Shown: one piece after another, positions 43,191 through 57,674 of the stretch | How positions within the stretch are numbered: the stretch's first letter is position 1 | Layout of the letters: the number at the start of each line of letters is the position of its first letter | Assembly: GCA_021209875.1 (NCBI GenBank) | Contig: JAGYVD010000003.1 | Span: 1,426,001 to 1,490,000, forward strand | Direction: 5' to 3' | DNA from: Rosellinia necatrix | Taxonomy: Eukaryota > Ascomycota > Sordariomycetes > Xylariales > Xylariaceae | Length of the DNA: 64,000 nucleotides | Position numbers and translations under genes: made by a program | The notes under the pieces: generated by a model | Database searches by the model: none | What the model saw: the letters and a program-made list of their open reading frames with translations, nothing else | Told to the model about the DNA's origin: nothing

Positions 43191-43389
43191 TAGTAAGCAT
43201 TAAATAATTAAAGAAAAATAAGAATTAATTTATTATTTATCTTCTTGTTTAATTAATATATAGCTATTTTTAAAAGCTTTTTAAAAAAAAAGCTTTACTA
43301 CAGAAAGCTTCTTAAAAAAAAGCTTCTTTAAAGAAGGCGTCCGACAAGATAGCTTCTTTAAAAAAGTCGTCTGTTGGGATAGCTTTATA
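43191..43389 (+). repeat. Right LTR of element D
   Basis: The left (inner) half is converted. The right (outer) half keeps GAAGGCGTCCGACAAGATAG and TCGTCTGTTGGGATAGC, the part that is mutated in the left LTR. Confidence 0.75.
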
Positions 43390-43943
43390 AAAATAAAATA
43401 TTAAAAATCCTAAAAATAAAAAACAAAAGTTATAACTAGTGTTTTAAAATTATATATTATTATTGCTTAATAATATTATTATATTTTATTTTTTAAAATT
43501 ATAAAAATAAATATATTAACTTGTTATATTAATAATAAACAATATAAATTAGCTAATTTATTAGCAGCAAGCTATTTAAAAAACTTAGCTTTATAATAAG
43601 CAGATTTTTATTATTTATATATTAATTTTATATTAATTAAGTTTTAATTATATATTAATTATATATTAATTATAAATAATTAAAATTATTTATATTGTTA
43701 TAACAATATTATTTAATTTATTATATAATATAATAAATAATTTTATTTTATAATTTAGTTTTAATTTATTGTTTTAAATTATCAGCTAATATTTTGTTTA
43801 TAATTAAAAGCTTTTATTATTTTTATATTAAAATTTTAATCAAAAGAAAATTAGTAATATAAATATTAAGTTTATAAATTAGCGTTATTTATAATATATA
43901 AACAATATCTAGCTTAAGTTTATATTTTTAAAATGTTATAATA
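43390..43943. other. AT-saturated filler between D and a solo LTR
   Basis: Nothing recognisable apart from the right target duplication of D at its start and TAATA at its end. Confidence 0.5.
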
Positions 43944-44202
43944 TGTTGCACCAGTCACAATTAAGAAGTCAAGGCTCCAGCAACAAGTGATGTATTGTAC
44001 AAAAAATCTACAGATGAAAAAGGAAAGAGTAAGTGGGAGGAATTAGCCCACTAGAATTCTGGCTAAGTGCAGGTGTGTGGGGTGGGTCCAGTCTGTGCGC
44101 TACAGCTGGTCTGTGCGTGCCACTTGGCAGCAGGTGTACGGATGTTCCGCACGCGCATGCCATGCATGCCGCGTGTGGCCAGTTATCCAGTCATCCGTAA
44201 CT
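43944..44202 (+). mobile_element. Solo LTR, family C, copy 1
   Basis: 259 bp from TGTTGCACCAGTCAC to ATCCGTAACT, flanked by TAATA on both sides (43939-43943 and 44203-44207). Nearly identical to the copy at 56379 and GC-rich. The TG...CT ends are not canonical, but three independent copies with different 5-bp duplications support these borders. Confidence 0.85.
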
Positions 44203-45218
44203 TAATATATTTTATTAATATTAAATAAAAATTTTATTATTTATTAATTAATATATAAAACATTTAATTTAAAACTGCTGCTATAAATATATAAAATATT
44301 TATGCTTGCTTTTATAAATATAATTTATATATTGCTATAAAAATATTTATAACAGATAATAAGTTTAGCTTAAATATTTTTTTTTTTAAAAACGCTTTTA
44401 ATAAAAATAATATTATATTATTTTGCTGCGTTAATATTAATTATTTTTATGCTTTTTTTATATTATTTAGCTAATAATTAGCGCTTTTTTATTTTGCTAA
44501 ATATTAAACATTTTATTTAAAATGTTAAAAAATATAAACAAACTTATAAATAAATAAATGTTTTAAAGTTAATTATAAGCTATATATAATTAATAGCATT
44601 ATTTAAACAGTATATATTATATTAATATTTTATTTTTAATTATTTTATATATTAATTTTAAATTTTTATTAGCTGTAGTAATTAATAATTTATATTAATA
44701 TTAGCATTAAATATTAAAAACGATTTTAAATAATATAATAAGCTTTAATTAAAGCTAGCATTTTTATAAACTAACAGCTGTTAAAACTAATATAAAATAT
44801 TAAAACTTATTAAAACTTAACTTTAGTTATATTTGCTTAAATATAATATTTATATTTAATAATTATTATATATATTATTAAAATTGCTATTTATAAAACA
44901 TGTTTATTATATTTTTAAATATTTAAATTTATATAAAATGTTTTATTAAAATCCGCGCTATTTTTTTTAGCTAACTAATAAGTTTTGTTTTAGTTGCAAA
45001 AACTAGATCAGCTATATATTTAATAGCTTTTAATTTATTTTTAAATATTTTAACAACTATAAAAATAAATTATTTTTAAAATAAAGTCTAGTTTATCTTT
45101 TAAAAATAAGTCCAGCTTGTTATTATTAATTATTATTTTTAATTTTAATTTTATAAAATTAAATAAATATATTTAAAAATATTTAAATATAACCTGGACT
45201 TTTATAATTTATATTATT
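44203..45218. other. AT-saturated filler between solo LTR C and B2
   Basis: No gene or border recognised. Ends in TTATT, the left target duplication of B2. Confidence 0.5.
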
Positions 45219-45421
45219 TAAAAGGTGCATTATAGAGGTATAAAATATATATTATAAAAAATAAAGAACTAGCAAATCTAAGTTAAGCTAAAGTTTTACT
45301 TAAGTATAAGCTAAAGCTTATATATATAAAGCTAGGCCTTATTAAATTATATATATAATTACAAGCTACAGCATTTTAAGCGAGGGGCTTATATAAACGC
45401 TTTTTTTACATGCGTATATTA
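45219..45421 (-). repeat. Left LTR of element B2
   Basis: Reverse-complement copy of family B. It starts TAAAAGGTGC where the intact copy reads TGAGAGGTGC. Mutation is spread over most of its length, with less polarity than in the other LTRs. The right edge is set by homology and is uncertain by a few bases. Confidence 0.7.
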
Positions 45422-48400
45422 AAAAGCTGCGCTGATTAAAAAGTTTTGCTAATTTTAGCAGAGTTTATTATATAATTTATTAGGGTCGGCTTTTTTTTTT
45501 AACGTTTATTTATATAAAAAACATAAACTATATTAGTTTTAATATTTTTAATAAGTTTTTGCTATATTAAAATTGTTTTTATTATTTATTAATTATATTT
45601 ATAACTTTATTTTTTATTTAATAAAATAATTAAAACAGTTATATTTTTAATTAAAATAATATTTAAAAACGATTTTTATTTTATATATATTTTTTTGCTA
45701 AAATTTTATTTAGTTTTTATAAGTTTAAATAGCAGCATTTATTGCTTAAAAAATTAGGTTTTTAAAATTATATATAAATATTTTATAAAAATTATTAAAT
45801 AAATATAAAATTATTAAAAAGTTTAATTTATAAGATAAGTTTTTATTTATTATTTAATTATTTAAAGTTCTAATTTTTATTAAAAATATTTTTTAATAAT
45901 TAATTAAATAAATAATATTTTTATATAAATATAAATAAATTTAAATTTTTTATTAAATTTTAATAAGCAGTATTTAACGTTATAAATATGTTTTATGGCA
46001 GCTTAAGCAGAGTTTATTGCTAAATAAACATTTTAATATAAATGCTTGCAAAAAACATATATTTAAAAATATTTTAATATTATTAAAATTAACAAATATT
46101 TTTATATATTAAATAATTTAAATTTAAATAGCTGTTTATAAAAATTAAATATATAATATTATTATATGCAGCGTTTAAATTTTATTATAAAAAATATAAT
46201 ATTTATTTAATTTATTTTTAATTTAATAAATATATAATATTATATTATTATTTTAACTGTTTAATTTTTATGTTTTAATAAACTATTTATTTATAAATAA
46301 TATATAGCTGTTATTATTAGCTTAATATTAAATAACTTTTATATATTTTATTAAAAGTTAAATATAAATTTTAATTTTATTAAAAACAATTTTTTAAAAA
46401 TGTTTTAGTTGTTTAATAAAAGTTGTTTAATTAAAATAATGCTTTATTTTTCTGTTATGTATTTTTATATTTAAAAATTAATAATATATGTTTTAAAACA
46501 AAATATAAAACTGTTATTATAACGTTATATATATTAAAATATAGTTTTTTTTGTTTAGCTGCTAAAAAATATTTTTAATTTTAATTTTTAAAAGTATTAA
46601 AATGAAGTTTATATTTATAATATATATAAATAATAAGTTTTTAAATTTAATTAATTTTAGCTTTTTATAAGTTGCTGTTTATTAGTTTAGTTTAAATTAT
46701 ATATATTATAATATTTAATATAATCTTTTATTATTTATATTTTATTAGCTATTATAAATAGTTTTAATGTTTATATTATTTATTAAGTACTGCAGTATTA
46801 TTTTTATTATATATTTATTTTAAAATTTTTTTATTATACTGATTAAAATATATAAACATTTTATATTTATATATATATTATATATTAATTTATTTATAAT
46901 AATATTAAAAAATACTTAGGCTTAAAATAAACTATAATGTTTTTATCGCTTTTTTTTTAAAGTATTTTTAAGTTTTTAATATTTATATATATTTATAGTT
47001 TTTATATATGCTGCTAAAAATTTGTTTTTAAAGTTTTATTTATAATTATTTTAATATAAACATATAAAACGCTGCTTTTAATTTTTTTATATTATATTTA
47101 ATATAAGTTTATTATTTATTTTTATTAGTTTTCTATTTATTTTTAAATATTTAATTTTGTTTATAAACAGCTAAAAACGTTTAATATATAATTTAACTTA
47201 TTTAATAAATAATATATATATAATTTATATTATAACAAATAAATAAATAAATTAATTAGTTTATAATTAACACGTTTAATAGCTGCAGTTTTTAAAATTG
47301 TTTATTTAACGATATTTTTAATAGCTAAATAGTTTATTAATATAATTCTTAGTTTTTTATTAAATTATATTATTATATGCAGCTTTTTAATTGTTTAAAC
47401 TAAATATATTATTTTTAGTTTTAAAATCTATAGTTTATTTTTATATTAGCTAATAATTTATTTAAATATATTATTAATTAAACGTTAATATTAAAAATTG
47501 TTTTTTAGTTTTTATATATTTTTAGCTTTAAATAAAACATTATTACTTGAAAACTTTTTATATTAATTTATTAATTTATAAAAATAATTTTTATATAAGT
47601 TATAATAAAACAAAATAGTTTTTTATATATAATATTTTATATAGCTTTAAATAAAGCTATTTTTAAAACGGTTAATTTATAATATTTAGTTTTTATATAC
47701 GTTTTATATTTACTTGGTTTTTTTATTTTAATACGTTTTATTTGTTTATTTTTAGCTAATAAAGCAGCTTTTTTTTTTTTGCAGCAGTTTAATTAGCTTT
47801 ATATAATATAAAATTAAGCTACGCAGAAATTTTATTACGTTTATATATTATTTAAAAGCTTTTAGTTAATTTAAAAAAGCTAAGTTGTAAATTGCTGCAA
47901 CATAGCTTTTTAATATTGCTATTTTAAACGCGTTTATTTTAAATCTAAATAAATTTATTAAAAATAGCTAATAAAAGATTTTATTAATAATATAATTATA
48001 TATTTATTTTTAAATAGCTTAAATATAGTTTTTAAGTGTTTTTATACTGTTTAATAATATTTAAAAATATTATTATATTATTTATAAATGTTTTATAATA
48101 TTTTTAATATATTTTAAAAAATTATTTATATAGCATTATATATAAGCTAAAAATTATAGAATTTTATTATTATAACACAGTATTTTTTATTTTTTTAAAC
48201 TTATTATTATAAACCGGTTTTTAAAGTTTAAATATATTAAAAACTAATAAAAAATATTAGTATATTAATAATAATTATAAAATGTTGTTTTTTTAAAAAT
48301 CTAATTATTTTTATTTATTATAATTATAAATAGTTATTTAATACATCTATTTTATTAAAATTTTTAAGTTTATAACTATTTAATTTTTTATATTATTATA

Positions 48401-49316
48401 TTTAAAAGTTTTATTTTATTTAATATTAATTATTATGTTATAAATATATAACATGCAAACAAAGTCGGTTTATTAACCTATTTTATACGTTTTTTTTATA
48501 AAAGTCGTTATAAAATTTATTAAAAAAATCTATGTTTTTATAACTAAATAAATATATATCACTTATAAGCTTAATGCTTTAGTTTTGCTAACTTTTTATT
48601 AAAAAAGCTTTTAATTGCTGTTTAACTAGTATATTAACTATTTTTTTGTTTTGCTAAATATTAAAAGCTCTGGCTATTTTTTTAAATTTTTTAAGTAAAA
48701 ATGTTTTTTTAGCATATATATATATGCTTATAAAAATAACTATTTTTAATATATTTATAAGTTGTTTAATTTTTAATATAAATATAACTTTAAGGATTTT
48801 AAAGCGTATTATTTTTAATATTAATATGCTTTTGTTTTTTTGTTTAAAGGGGTTTATTATATTTTTTATAATATTTATAAGCGGCGTTTTAAAAAAGAAT
48901 ATAGCTAGGTAAGTTTTTGCAAAATTAGCGATTTTATTTAATATTAGCATGTTATATAAAAATACGTTGTTTATTATTACTGCTGTAATTATTAAAATTA
49001 TTTTAAACTACGTATTTATATATATTAATATTTTAACTTAATTAAATATTTATAAAAGCTTTTTTTATAAATATAAAAATATTATTAAAAAATAGCTTTA
49101 TGTTATTATTTATATTAGTAATTATAGCTGCAGCAGCAACTGTTAATGCGTTTAAAGCTTTTTTATAGTTATAATAAAATAGTTTTAATTTTTATTTTTT
49201 ATATTATATTTATTTTAGCGCTTTTAGTAATTATAACTTGTTTTTTTAAACATGTTAATTATTAGCACAACATATAATATTTTTGTATTAATAGTTATAT
49301 TTATAGAGTTACGGAT

Positions 49317-49558
49317 GGCTGGTCTGGTCCTTCCTGTAGCGTGCGTGGCACGCGTAGAACATCTGTACACCTGTTGCCAACTGGTGCGCATAGACCAGCT
49401 GTAGCGTATAAACTAGACCTACCTTACATTTGCATTTAGCCAGAATTTTAGTAGGCTAATTTTTCTTATTTATTTTTTTTTTTTTTATTTGTAGATTTTT
49501 TATATAATATATTATTTATTGCTGAAGCTTTAACTTTTATTTATAATTAATATAATAA
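49317..49558 (-). repeat. Left LTR of element C
   Basis: The outer left half (GTTACGGATGGCTGGTCTGG onward) is almost unmutated. The inner right half is T/A only, for example the final CTGGTGCAACA region reads TTAATATAATAA. Confidence 0.8.
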
Positions 49559-52500
49559 TTTATAAATTATTTAATTTATTTTTAAAACATTAGAACTGCT
49601 TTTTAAATATTTTTATTAACTAACTTTAAAATAGCTTTTATTATAAAAGCTAGAAATAGCTAAAAATAAGCTAAATTTTTAACATGCTAAAAAACAACTT
49701 TGTTTTATATAGCGCTTAAATTTTTAATTATTCTGTTAATAAAACTTTTAATAATATATATAAAATTAAATATATTTAATTTAATTTTAAAAACCTGTTA
49801 TAATATAATTTGTTATAAAATTAAAAATAAAACCGATATTAGCGCTTAAAACCGCTAGTAAAGCTAGCTTTAAATTTTATTTATAAATTTAAAACTTTAA
49901 ATTTAAAAAACATTATATAAAAAACAAGCAAATTTTTTTTAAAGCCGTTAGTTTATTAATATAATAATTTATAAGCTTAACTATTAAAAGCAAGCAAACT
50001 GTTTTTTATAAAAACTAATTATAAAAAAAATATTTTAGCTTAACTAAATAATAAAAACTAATTAATTTTAAAACATTTATTAATTTAGCTTATATATTTT
50101 TACTGCTGCTGTTTTATTTAACAAAATAAAACTTTAAATATATATGCTAATAATATTTTAATAAACAATAATAAACTATTACTTTTTATATAATATATTA
50201 TAAAACAAATAAAAATCGCTTTTAAATAAACTAAAAATTTAAAGCATATATAATTTAATTAAACAAAAATTAAAAAAACATAAAAAACTTAAAAACTAAA
50301 CTATAAAACTAAAAATAATATAAAACTATTTTATTAACTTATAAAAAATTATATTAAAGCTTAATAAAAATTAAACAAGCTATATTAAGCCGCTTTTTAA
50401 AAACTTTTTATATTTAAACTAAAAAAAAGTTTTAATAATGCCGCTATAAACCGTGCTATAGCTAAACTTAAATTAATAACTAAAAAATAAAACCGTTTAT
50501 AAAATCTTTTATATAAATTAAACTAATAAATAGTCGATTTACTTAATTAAATATAAAATATATTTTTTTAAAAGTTTTAAAAAAAATTTTATAAATTTAT
50601 TAAAATTTTAATAAACAAATTTTATAACAAAACTATAAAAATAAAATTAATTTTAAAGTTTAATATTATAATATAATAAATCGCCTAAAAGTTAATACAG
50701 ACTAGTTTATAAATAACTTTATAAAAATAAGCATTAAATCTTATTTTACTAAAAAGCTTTAAAAACCTAATTTTTATTTATTAAATAAATATTTTAATAT
50801 AATTACAACATTTAAAAATTTAATATAATACTTATATAACATTTATAAAAATATAAACGCTTTAAAAAATAAAAGCTAATTATAAAGCATTAAATTTTAA
50901 TAAATACTTTTTATTTAAATTTATTTAATTTAAAATAAATTTTATAAAACTTGCTAAAAAACACGTTTTAATAAAACTAAATAAAAAAAAAAATTTAAAA
51001 ACAAGTTGTTTTTACAACTTACGACTAAAATAATTTTTAAATACTTTAAAAAATCGGTAAATTTTAACGCGTATATAAAATACTACATATAAATAGTTTA
51101 TTATTTATTAATTAATAACTAAAAGCGTACTAATACTTATAAAATAAAAAACTATTAAAAATATATTTTATATCTAATATAACTATATTTTTATAACACC
51201 TGTTAAAAAACAAATGTTTATTTTGTTTATATTATTATTATTAACAAATTAAAACTAAACGTTTAAATTATTAACTAAAAAATAAAACAGTTAATTATAA
51301 AAATAAATGTTTTTATTATAAATAAAAAAATATATTACTAAAGATTATTTTTAAAACTTTTTAACTAAACATAGCGTAACGCCTGTATTAACGCTATTAT
51401 AAATAAATATAAACTAACTTTTACTATAATATTAAAAAAAAACATTTTTAATATTAAAACAAGAAAAAAATAACTTTAAAGCAAATAAACTTTTTTTAAA
51501 GCTAATATTACTGTTTATAAATAAAAAAATATAATAAACAATTATTTAAATAATAAACTTTTATTATATACATATATTTTATATAATAATAGATTATTTT
51601 TAACAAGTTATAATATATTTAAAAACATAAAAGCAAATATATATATATACGTAAATATACTTTTTATTAAAAAACTAATAAAGCTATTTAACTTATTAAT
51701 TATAAAAAAGTTTAAACAATAAATAGTTATTAAATATAATAAAAAGTTAGATTAAAAATTAATATAACGTTATAACTAACTTTAAAAATATATAATAAAA
51801 CTTTTAAAAATGTTTTTATTAATATATTAAATATAAACCGCAAAATTATAATTAAAAAAATAGTTTAAATAATATAATATATTATTAAACATAAAACAAT
51901 ATATTTTAGTTTTTTTTTAACTTATTAAAAATTATAAATATAATTATATATTAGCAATAAATAAAATAAAAACCTGGTTATAATATTTAAAGTATTAAAA
52001 AACGCTGATTAATAAAATTATAATATTAAATTTAATAAAAAAAAAAACATTAAAAAAATACTGCAGCAAGTATTTTTAAAAATATGCCGCTAAAAAAAAA
52101 AAAAAAACGATTTAACACAAGACTATTTAGAAAAAATAAAAAACTTAAAAAACTACTTTTTTATATTAAAAATAAAACCAATTTTAAAAAGTTAAAAAAA
52201 AAGTGTTATTTTTATAAAAATTTAATATTAGCAGACTTTACTATATAAAAAAAAATAATATAAGCTGGTATAAAAAAAAACCTAATATTTAAATCGCTAC
52301 TTTTAATATTATTATGTTTACAACTCTAATAAAAAAAACTAAAGCGTTAATAAAGTATAAATTATTAGTATTTATTAAATTAATAAACTAATAAACAAAA
52401 AAAAAATAAATAAAAACAAAAATAAAAACAAGCTAAAATAAAAAACGTTAAAACTTATTTTTTAAAATATTATAACTTTTTAACGTGTTTAGCAAAAAAA

Positions 52501-55500
52501 TCAAATAATTTATTTTTTATTAACTTTATATAAATTATAAAATAGATTTTATAAAAATAAATTAGCTAAAAATTTAAAATATAATTTTTATATAAAATAT
52601 CGCTTAATAAATTAAAAGCTGTATAAAAATATTTAATCGACAATTTATAAAAAGTTTTATTAAATTTAGCAACGCGTTATATGCGTTGTTTATACTGTTT
52701 ATAAAAAACTAATAAAAACTCTGTTTTTATATAAACTATTAAAAATTAAACAAAATTATAAAAAAACCGGTATTTTTATTATTTATTAAAAAACCTTGTT
52801 TTATATTTTAAATATTAAAATTTTATAAAAATCGATATAAAACAGGCTTTTTATTATATTTATATATATAAAAGTAATAAAAATTTAATTATTTTTTATA
52901 TAAAATATAAAACATACCGTTATAAAATATTACTGTTTAAATTAATAAATAATCTGTTTATATTTTAAAATATATTAATAATATATTATTTAATTTTTAA
53001 ATAATTTTATAATATATATATAAACAATATATTTATTTATTTAAACGATTTAAAATATATAAAATATATATAAAAAAGTTTTTAAAAGCTGTATAATATT
53101 AGCCTATAAACCGATCTAAAAAATCAAAGTTTTATATATAATAAACTAAATTTTTAAGTTATATTATTAGTACTAAAAATATATAAGTTAATTTAATAAA
53201 AATTAAAGCTATAATAAATTAAAAACTTTTATTATAATAAAAATATATAATCTTTTTAAGATTTTATAACTTTTATTAAAAGTTTATTAATTAATATAGT
53301 TATATTATAATCTTTATAAATTATTTAATATAAAAAATAAAGTTTTTAATTAAATAAACGATTATAATAAAGCTTTTATTAATTAAAAAACTTTAATAAT
53401 AGTTTTTTATTAAAATATTATTAATATAAGCTGTTTATAAAAATTAAAACTAATTTATTTAATAAAGTTGCAGCAGAAGTATTATTATAGCTATATAAAA
53501 ATAAATAGTATTTTATAGCTTATTTTTAAAAATATTATATAATATTAAACTAAACTATAGTATTTTTAATAAAAAATGCTGGCCGTAACTATAGCGTTAA
53601 AAAATAAAAGCCAGAATTAATAAATAGTTAAAAAAACTTTTTTATAATTATAAACTATTAAGCATTAAAATATTTTAGTATAAAATAATATTTTAATTTA
53701 AAACAAGCTAAATAAACTAAACTATTTTTAAAATATAACTTTTTAATTATTTTTATTTTAAAAAAAAAACGTAGTAGCTAACGTTTTATTATATAAATAA
53801 AAAACTTAATAATATAAAAAGCTAAAAAAATATAAAAATATTTAGCCATTTTTAACTTATTATTAATAAAACAAAACTAATATTTTTATAAACGGAGAAA
53901 TATTAAGTTTTTATATTAGCTTTAAAAAAAAAAATTAAAAAATTAACTAGTTTTTAGCTAGTTAATAAAATATTAAAAAAAAACTAAAAAGATTTTAAAA
54001 TAAAAATTTATTAATAAAAAGCTAAAAAAATAAAAAATAACAACTTTTAGCAACTTAAAAACAGATTAATAATAATATATAAAAAGCTGGTAGTTTTTAA
54101 TTATTTTTATTTAAAAACTAAGCTTATTTAAAAAATTTATAATTATATGCTTACTGCTTATTTAAATAAACGTAAAACTAAAAAACTAATATTAAAAAAA
54201 TACTAATAGCTTAAACTAGCTAATAGTTGCGATATATACGTAGTAAACTATATAAAATACTAACTAGTAAAAATATTTTGCGATAAAACCCCAGGGTTTT
54301 TAAAACTATTACTAATTTTTAATTATATATAATAATATTTAATAATAAATTTTAAACAAATGTTTAAAAATAAATATAAATATAATAACGCGTTAGTTAT
54401 AATAAACCGCTTAAAAAAAAAAACATAAACAATTTTTTATATAATATAAGCTATAGCGATTAATATAATAAAAATATATTATAAAAGCTTATTTAAAATG
54501 TTTAATATATTTATAACTATAATATTAAATAAAAATTATAATTTATTTTAACTTTTATTAATAAATTATATAAATTAATAAGTATAAAATATATATTAAC
54601 TTTTATAAAATATTATAAAACTGCTAAATAAATAGAAATAATAAATAAATATTTTAACTAATAATTAAAGCTTTATATTAATTATTATTAAAACGACTAA
54701 TTAAAATAAATACCGGCAATAAATTACGCTTAAGCATTATTATTTTATAAATCTACAGAACTATTGCTTTATAAAATAAAAATAAAATTTTTAATGTTTT
54801 TTAATTTTAATTAAAAAAATAAAACAGCTGTAAAAAAACTAAAAAAATTATTAGTTAAAAAAAAAACATTTAAAACAAAAGTATAAAACAAAATATTAAA
54901 AATAGTTTATTTTATAAACTCTGCTAAAAAATATTTAAAATAAACTTAAACGTAAATAATAAAACAAGCTAACTACAGACAATAAAACCTTAACTTTAAT
55001 ATAAAAAACTAAATATTAATATTAAAAAAAACAATTATAAAAACAAACCGTCTGTCTAATAAACTAAACTATTTTATAATATAATAAAAATTTAAAATAA
55101 TTAATAAAAACAAAAACACGTTTATTTTAAAAATATTATTTAATTAAAAATTAATAAACTAATATTACGCCGACCGATTATAATTATATTTAAATAACTT
55201 ATTATTAAAACAAAAGCTTAAAAATTTAAACAAAAACTAATTAAACTATAAAAAAAAAAATTTATTATAAAAAAAATCAAAGCTTTAAAAATATACTATA
55301 AAAGCTATAATATTAAATTAATTAAAAAAATTAAAATATTAACAACAAATAATACTTAGCAAAAAACTTTAAAAATAATACAGAATTATTAAAAAAATTT
55401 TATAATATAAATTTAAAAGCAGTAAAACCTCCGATAAAATTAAATAATTAGTTATAAGCCGCAAAAAAAAACAAGTTTAATATAATATATAAAAATAATA

Positions 55501-55746
55501 ATAAAGCTATATAAAAAAATATAATAAAGCAAAAATAAAAGCAAATATAAATTAAAATAAACGTAAAAAAAATAACATAATATAAAAAAACTTATATAAT
55601 AACTTAATAATATAAAGGCTTAAAAAACATTATATAAATAAATATTTAAAACAATTTTTTTTTTTGCTAAAAAACACCATATAAAAGTTGTAAGTTTAAA
55701 ACCCGGATATATTTTATAAACAAGCTATTTTTTTTAAAAAAAAAGT

Positions 55747-55998
55747 AGTTATAAATAGCTGGTCTAGTTTTTTTTATAGCATACGTAGTACACGCAAAAC
55801 ATTTATACACCTGTTGCTAACTAGTACGCACAAACTAGCTGTAACGCATAGACTAGACCCACCCCACACCTGCACTTAGCCAGAATTCTAGTGGGCTAAT
55901 TCCTCCCACTTACTCTTTCCTTTTTTATCTATAGATTTTTTGTACAATACATCACTTATTGCTAGAGCCTTGACTTCTTATTTATGACTGGTGCAACA
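55747..55998 (-). repeat. Right LTR of element C
   Basis: The inner left end is converted (AGTTATAAATAGCTGG). From about 55850 to the outer right end, GACTGGTGCAACA, it matches the intact solo copies. Opposite polarity to its partner. Confidence 0.8.
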
Positions 55999-56378
55999 TA
56001 TAGCCGCTAAAATAATTTTTAATATAAAAAAGGTAAAATTACAGTTAATAAATAAAGCTTTATATTTAACAGCTATATAGGCTTTTTTTTTTATTTTAAA
56101 GTTTATTTTTTTTTGTTTGTTATTTTTTATATATTTATATTTTTAAGCTTAAATATTAAATTTTAATTAGAATTTATTTAAAGTTAAAAATTAAATTATA
56201 TTAGTTTTATAGCTTATAGTTGCTTAATATAAAAAAAAAGTTATTTTTAAAAAATAAGTTAAGTTTTAGTTTTTTTATTACCTAGCTTTTTTATAAAATT
56301 TTTATTTTATTAGTTTTTTTTATTATTAATTTTTTTATAAATAAATAAAAACTTAGCTTATTTTTTAAGCTTAATTAG

Positions 56379-56638
56379 TGTTGCCCCAGTCACAATTAAG
56401 AAGTCAAGGCTCCAGCAATAAGTGATGTATTGTACAAAAAATCTACAGATGAAAAAGGAAAAAGTAAGTGGGAGGAATTAGCCCACTAGAATTCTGGCTA
56501 AGTGCAGGTGTGTGGGGTGGGTCCAGTCTGTGCGCTACAGCTGGTCTGTGCGTGCCAGTTGGCAGCAGGTGTACGGATGTTCCCCACGCGCATGCCACGC
56601 ATGCCGCGTGTGGCCAGTTATCCAGTCATCCGTAACTA
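56379..56638 (+). mobile_element. Solo LTR, family C, copy 2
   Basis: 260 bp, flanked by ATTAG on both sides (56374-56378 and 56639-56643). Nearly identical to copy 1. It lies 380 bp from the full-length C element in opposite orientation. The empty site is visible in B1 around 36525-36540. Confidence 0.9.
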
Positions 56639-57188
56639 TTAGTTTTAATTTAATATTTTAAAAAAATCTACGTTATTTTTTTATTATATGTTTTAAAATA
56701 TTTAAAAAAGCTCTGCTAATATATATTATATTTATGTTTAAATTAGCGTATATTTTTATTTTATTGTTTATTTTAAAGTTTTATATTTTAAATTGCAACT
56801 AAATATAACATATATATTTTTTGTTTTTTTTTATATTATATATAAAAGCTTTTTTAATATGTTTTATTTTTCGGCATTTTATAAATAATTAATAGTTTTT
56901 ATTTATTTAATTATTTTTTGTTTAAAATATGCTGTTGCGTTTTTTACTATATTTTTTTTAGCTTGCTTATAATATCGCAGATATTTAAAAAATAAATTAT
57001 AAAATAACATTAATATAATATAATATCTATATATATGTTTTTTTAAGTTAAATAAAAACTATATATTTAACTTTTTAAAGCAGATATTAAATTTATATTT
57101 ATTTAAGTGCTAGATTTTTTTATTATTAGTAATAAATCTTTATAGCATTAATAATACGTTAAGTTTATTACTAGTTAATATAATGTTT

Positions 57189-57191
<3 letters not shown>

Positions 57192-57221
<30 letters not shown>
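57192..57221 (+). repeat. (AT)n microsatellite, about 15 units
   Basis: Thirty bases of pure alternating AT within B2. Homologous B1 sequence does not show such a long pure tract, so it probably expanded after duplication. Confidence 0.8.
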
Positions 57222-57224
<3 letters not shown>

Positions 57225-57471
57225 AATTAAATAATAGTCTGATTAATTTTTGTCGGCTTTTTAAAAAATAAACTTAATTGTTTTAATTATTAGTATAATT
57301 TTTATTATTATAATTATTTTTGCTATGTTAATCGTTGTTTTTTAATTATTAATTATTTTTATTAAAGTTATAGTTTTTATAATTTCTACGTTTTTATAAA
57401 AAGCTAGATAATCGGTTGTTTTATTAGTTTTAGTTATATTAATTATTATAGTTATATTTATTATTGTTATA

Positions 57472-57674
57472 TGATACGCGCGCGTAGAGGGAGCGCTTAC
57501 ATAAGCCCCTCGCTTGGGGTGCTGTGGCCCGTGGCCACAGGCACAACCTAATTGGGCCTAGCCCCATGTATGTGGGCCCTAGCCCACACCTAGGTAAAAC
57601 TTTAGCTTAGCCTAGATTTGCTAGTTCTTCATCTTTTATAATACACACTTTACACCCCCATGGTGCACCTCTCA
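57472..57674 (+). mobile_element. Solo LTR, family B, nested in B2
   Basis: 203 bp, canonical TG...CA (TGATACGCGCG to GCACCTCTCA), flanked by TTATA on both sides (57467-57471 and 57675-57679). It is the best preserved family B LTR in the window and contains the hairpin CTGTGGCC-CGT-GGCCACAG. It lies opposite in orientation to B2's own LTRs. B1 has the empty site around 35721-35740. Confidence 0.9.

Larger units (their letters stand above)
17181..43389. mobile_element. LTR element D, host of nested E and B1
   Basis: Two direct repeats of about 198 bp (17181-17378 and 43191-43389) bound the element, and AAAAT flanks it on both outer sides (17176-17180 and 43390-43394). Total 26,209 bp. Removing E and B1 with their duplications leaves about 10.2 kb, long but possible for a retroelement; further hidden insertions may add to it. 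No gag or pol motif survives. The LTR ends are TA...TA here, which would be TG...CA before C-to-T and G-to-A mutation. Confidence 0.7.
49317..55998. mobile_element. LTR element C, nested in B2
   Basis: Family C LTRs at 49317-49558 and 55747-55998, inverted relative to the solo copies, flanked by a perfect TATAG duplication (49312-49316 and 55999-56003). Total 6,682 bp. B1 shows the corresponding empty site near 36895-36910, where sequence homologous to both flanks is continuous. The interior plus strand is A-rich. No domain is readable. Confidence 0.85.
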
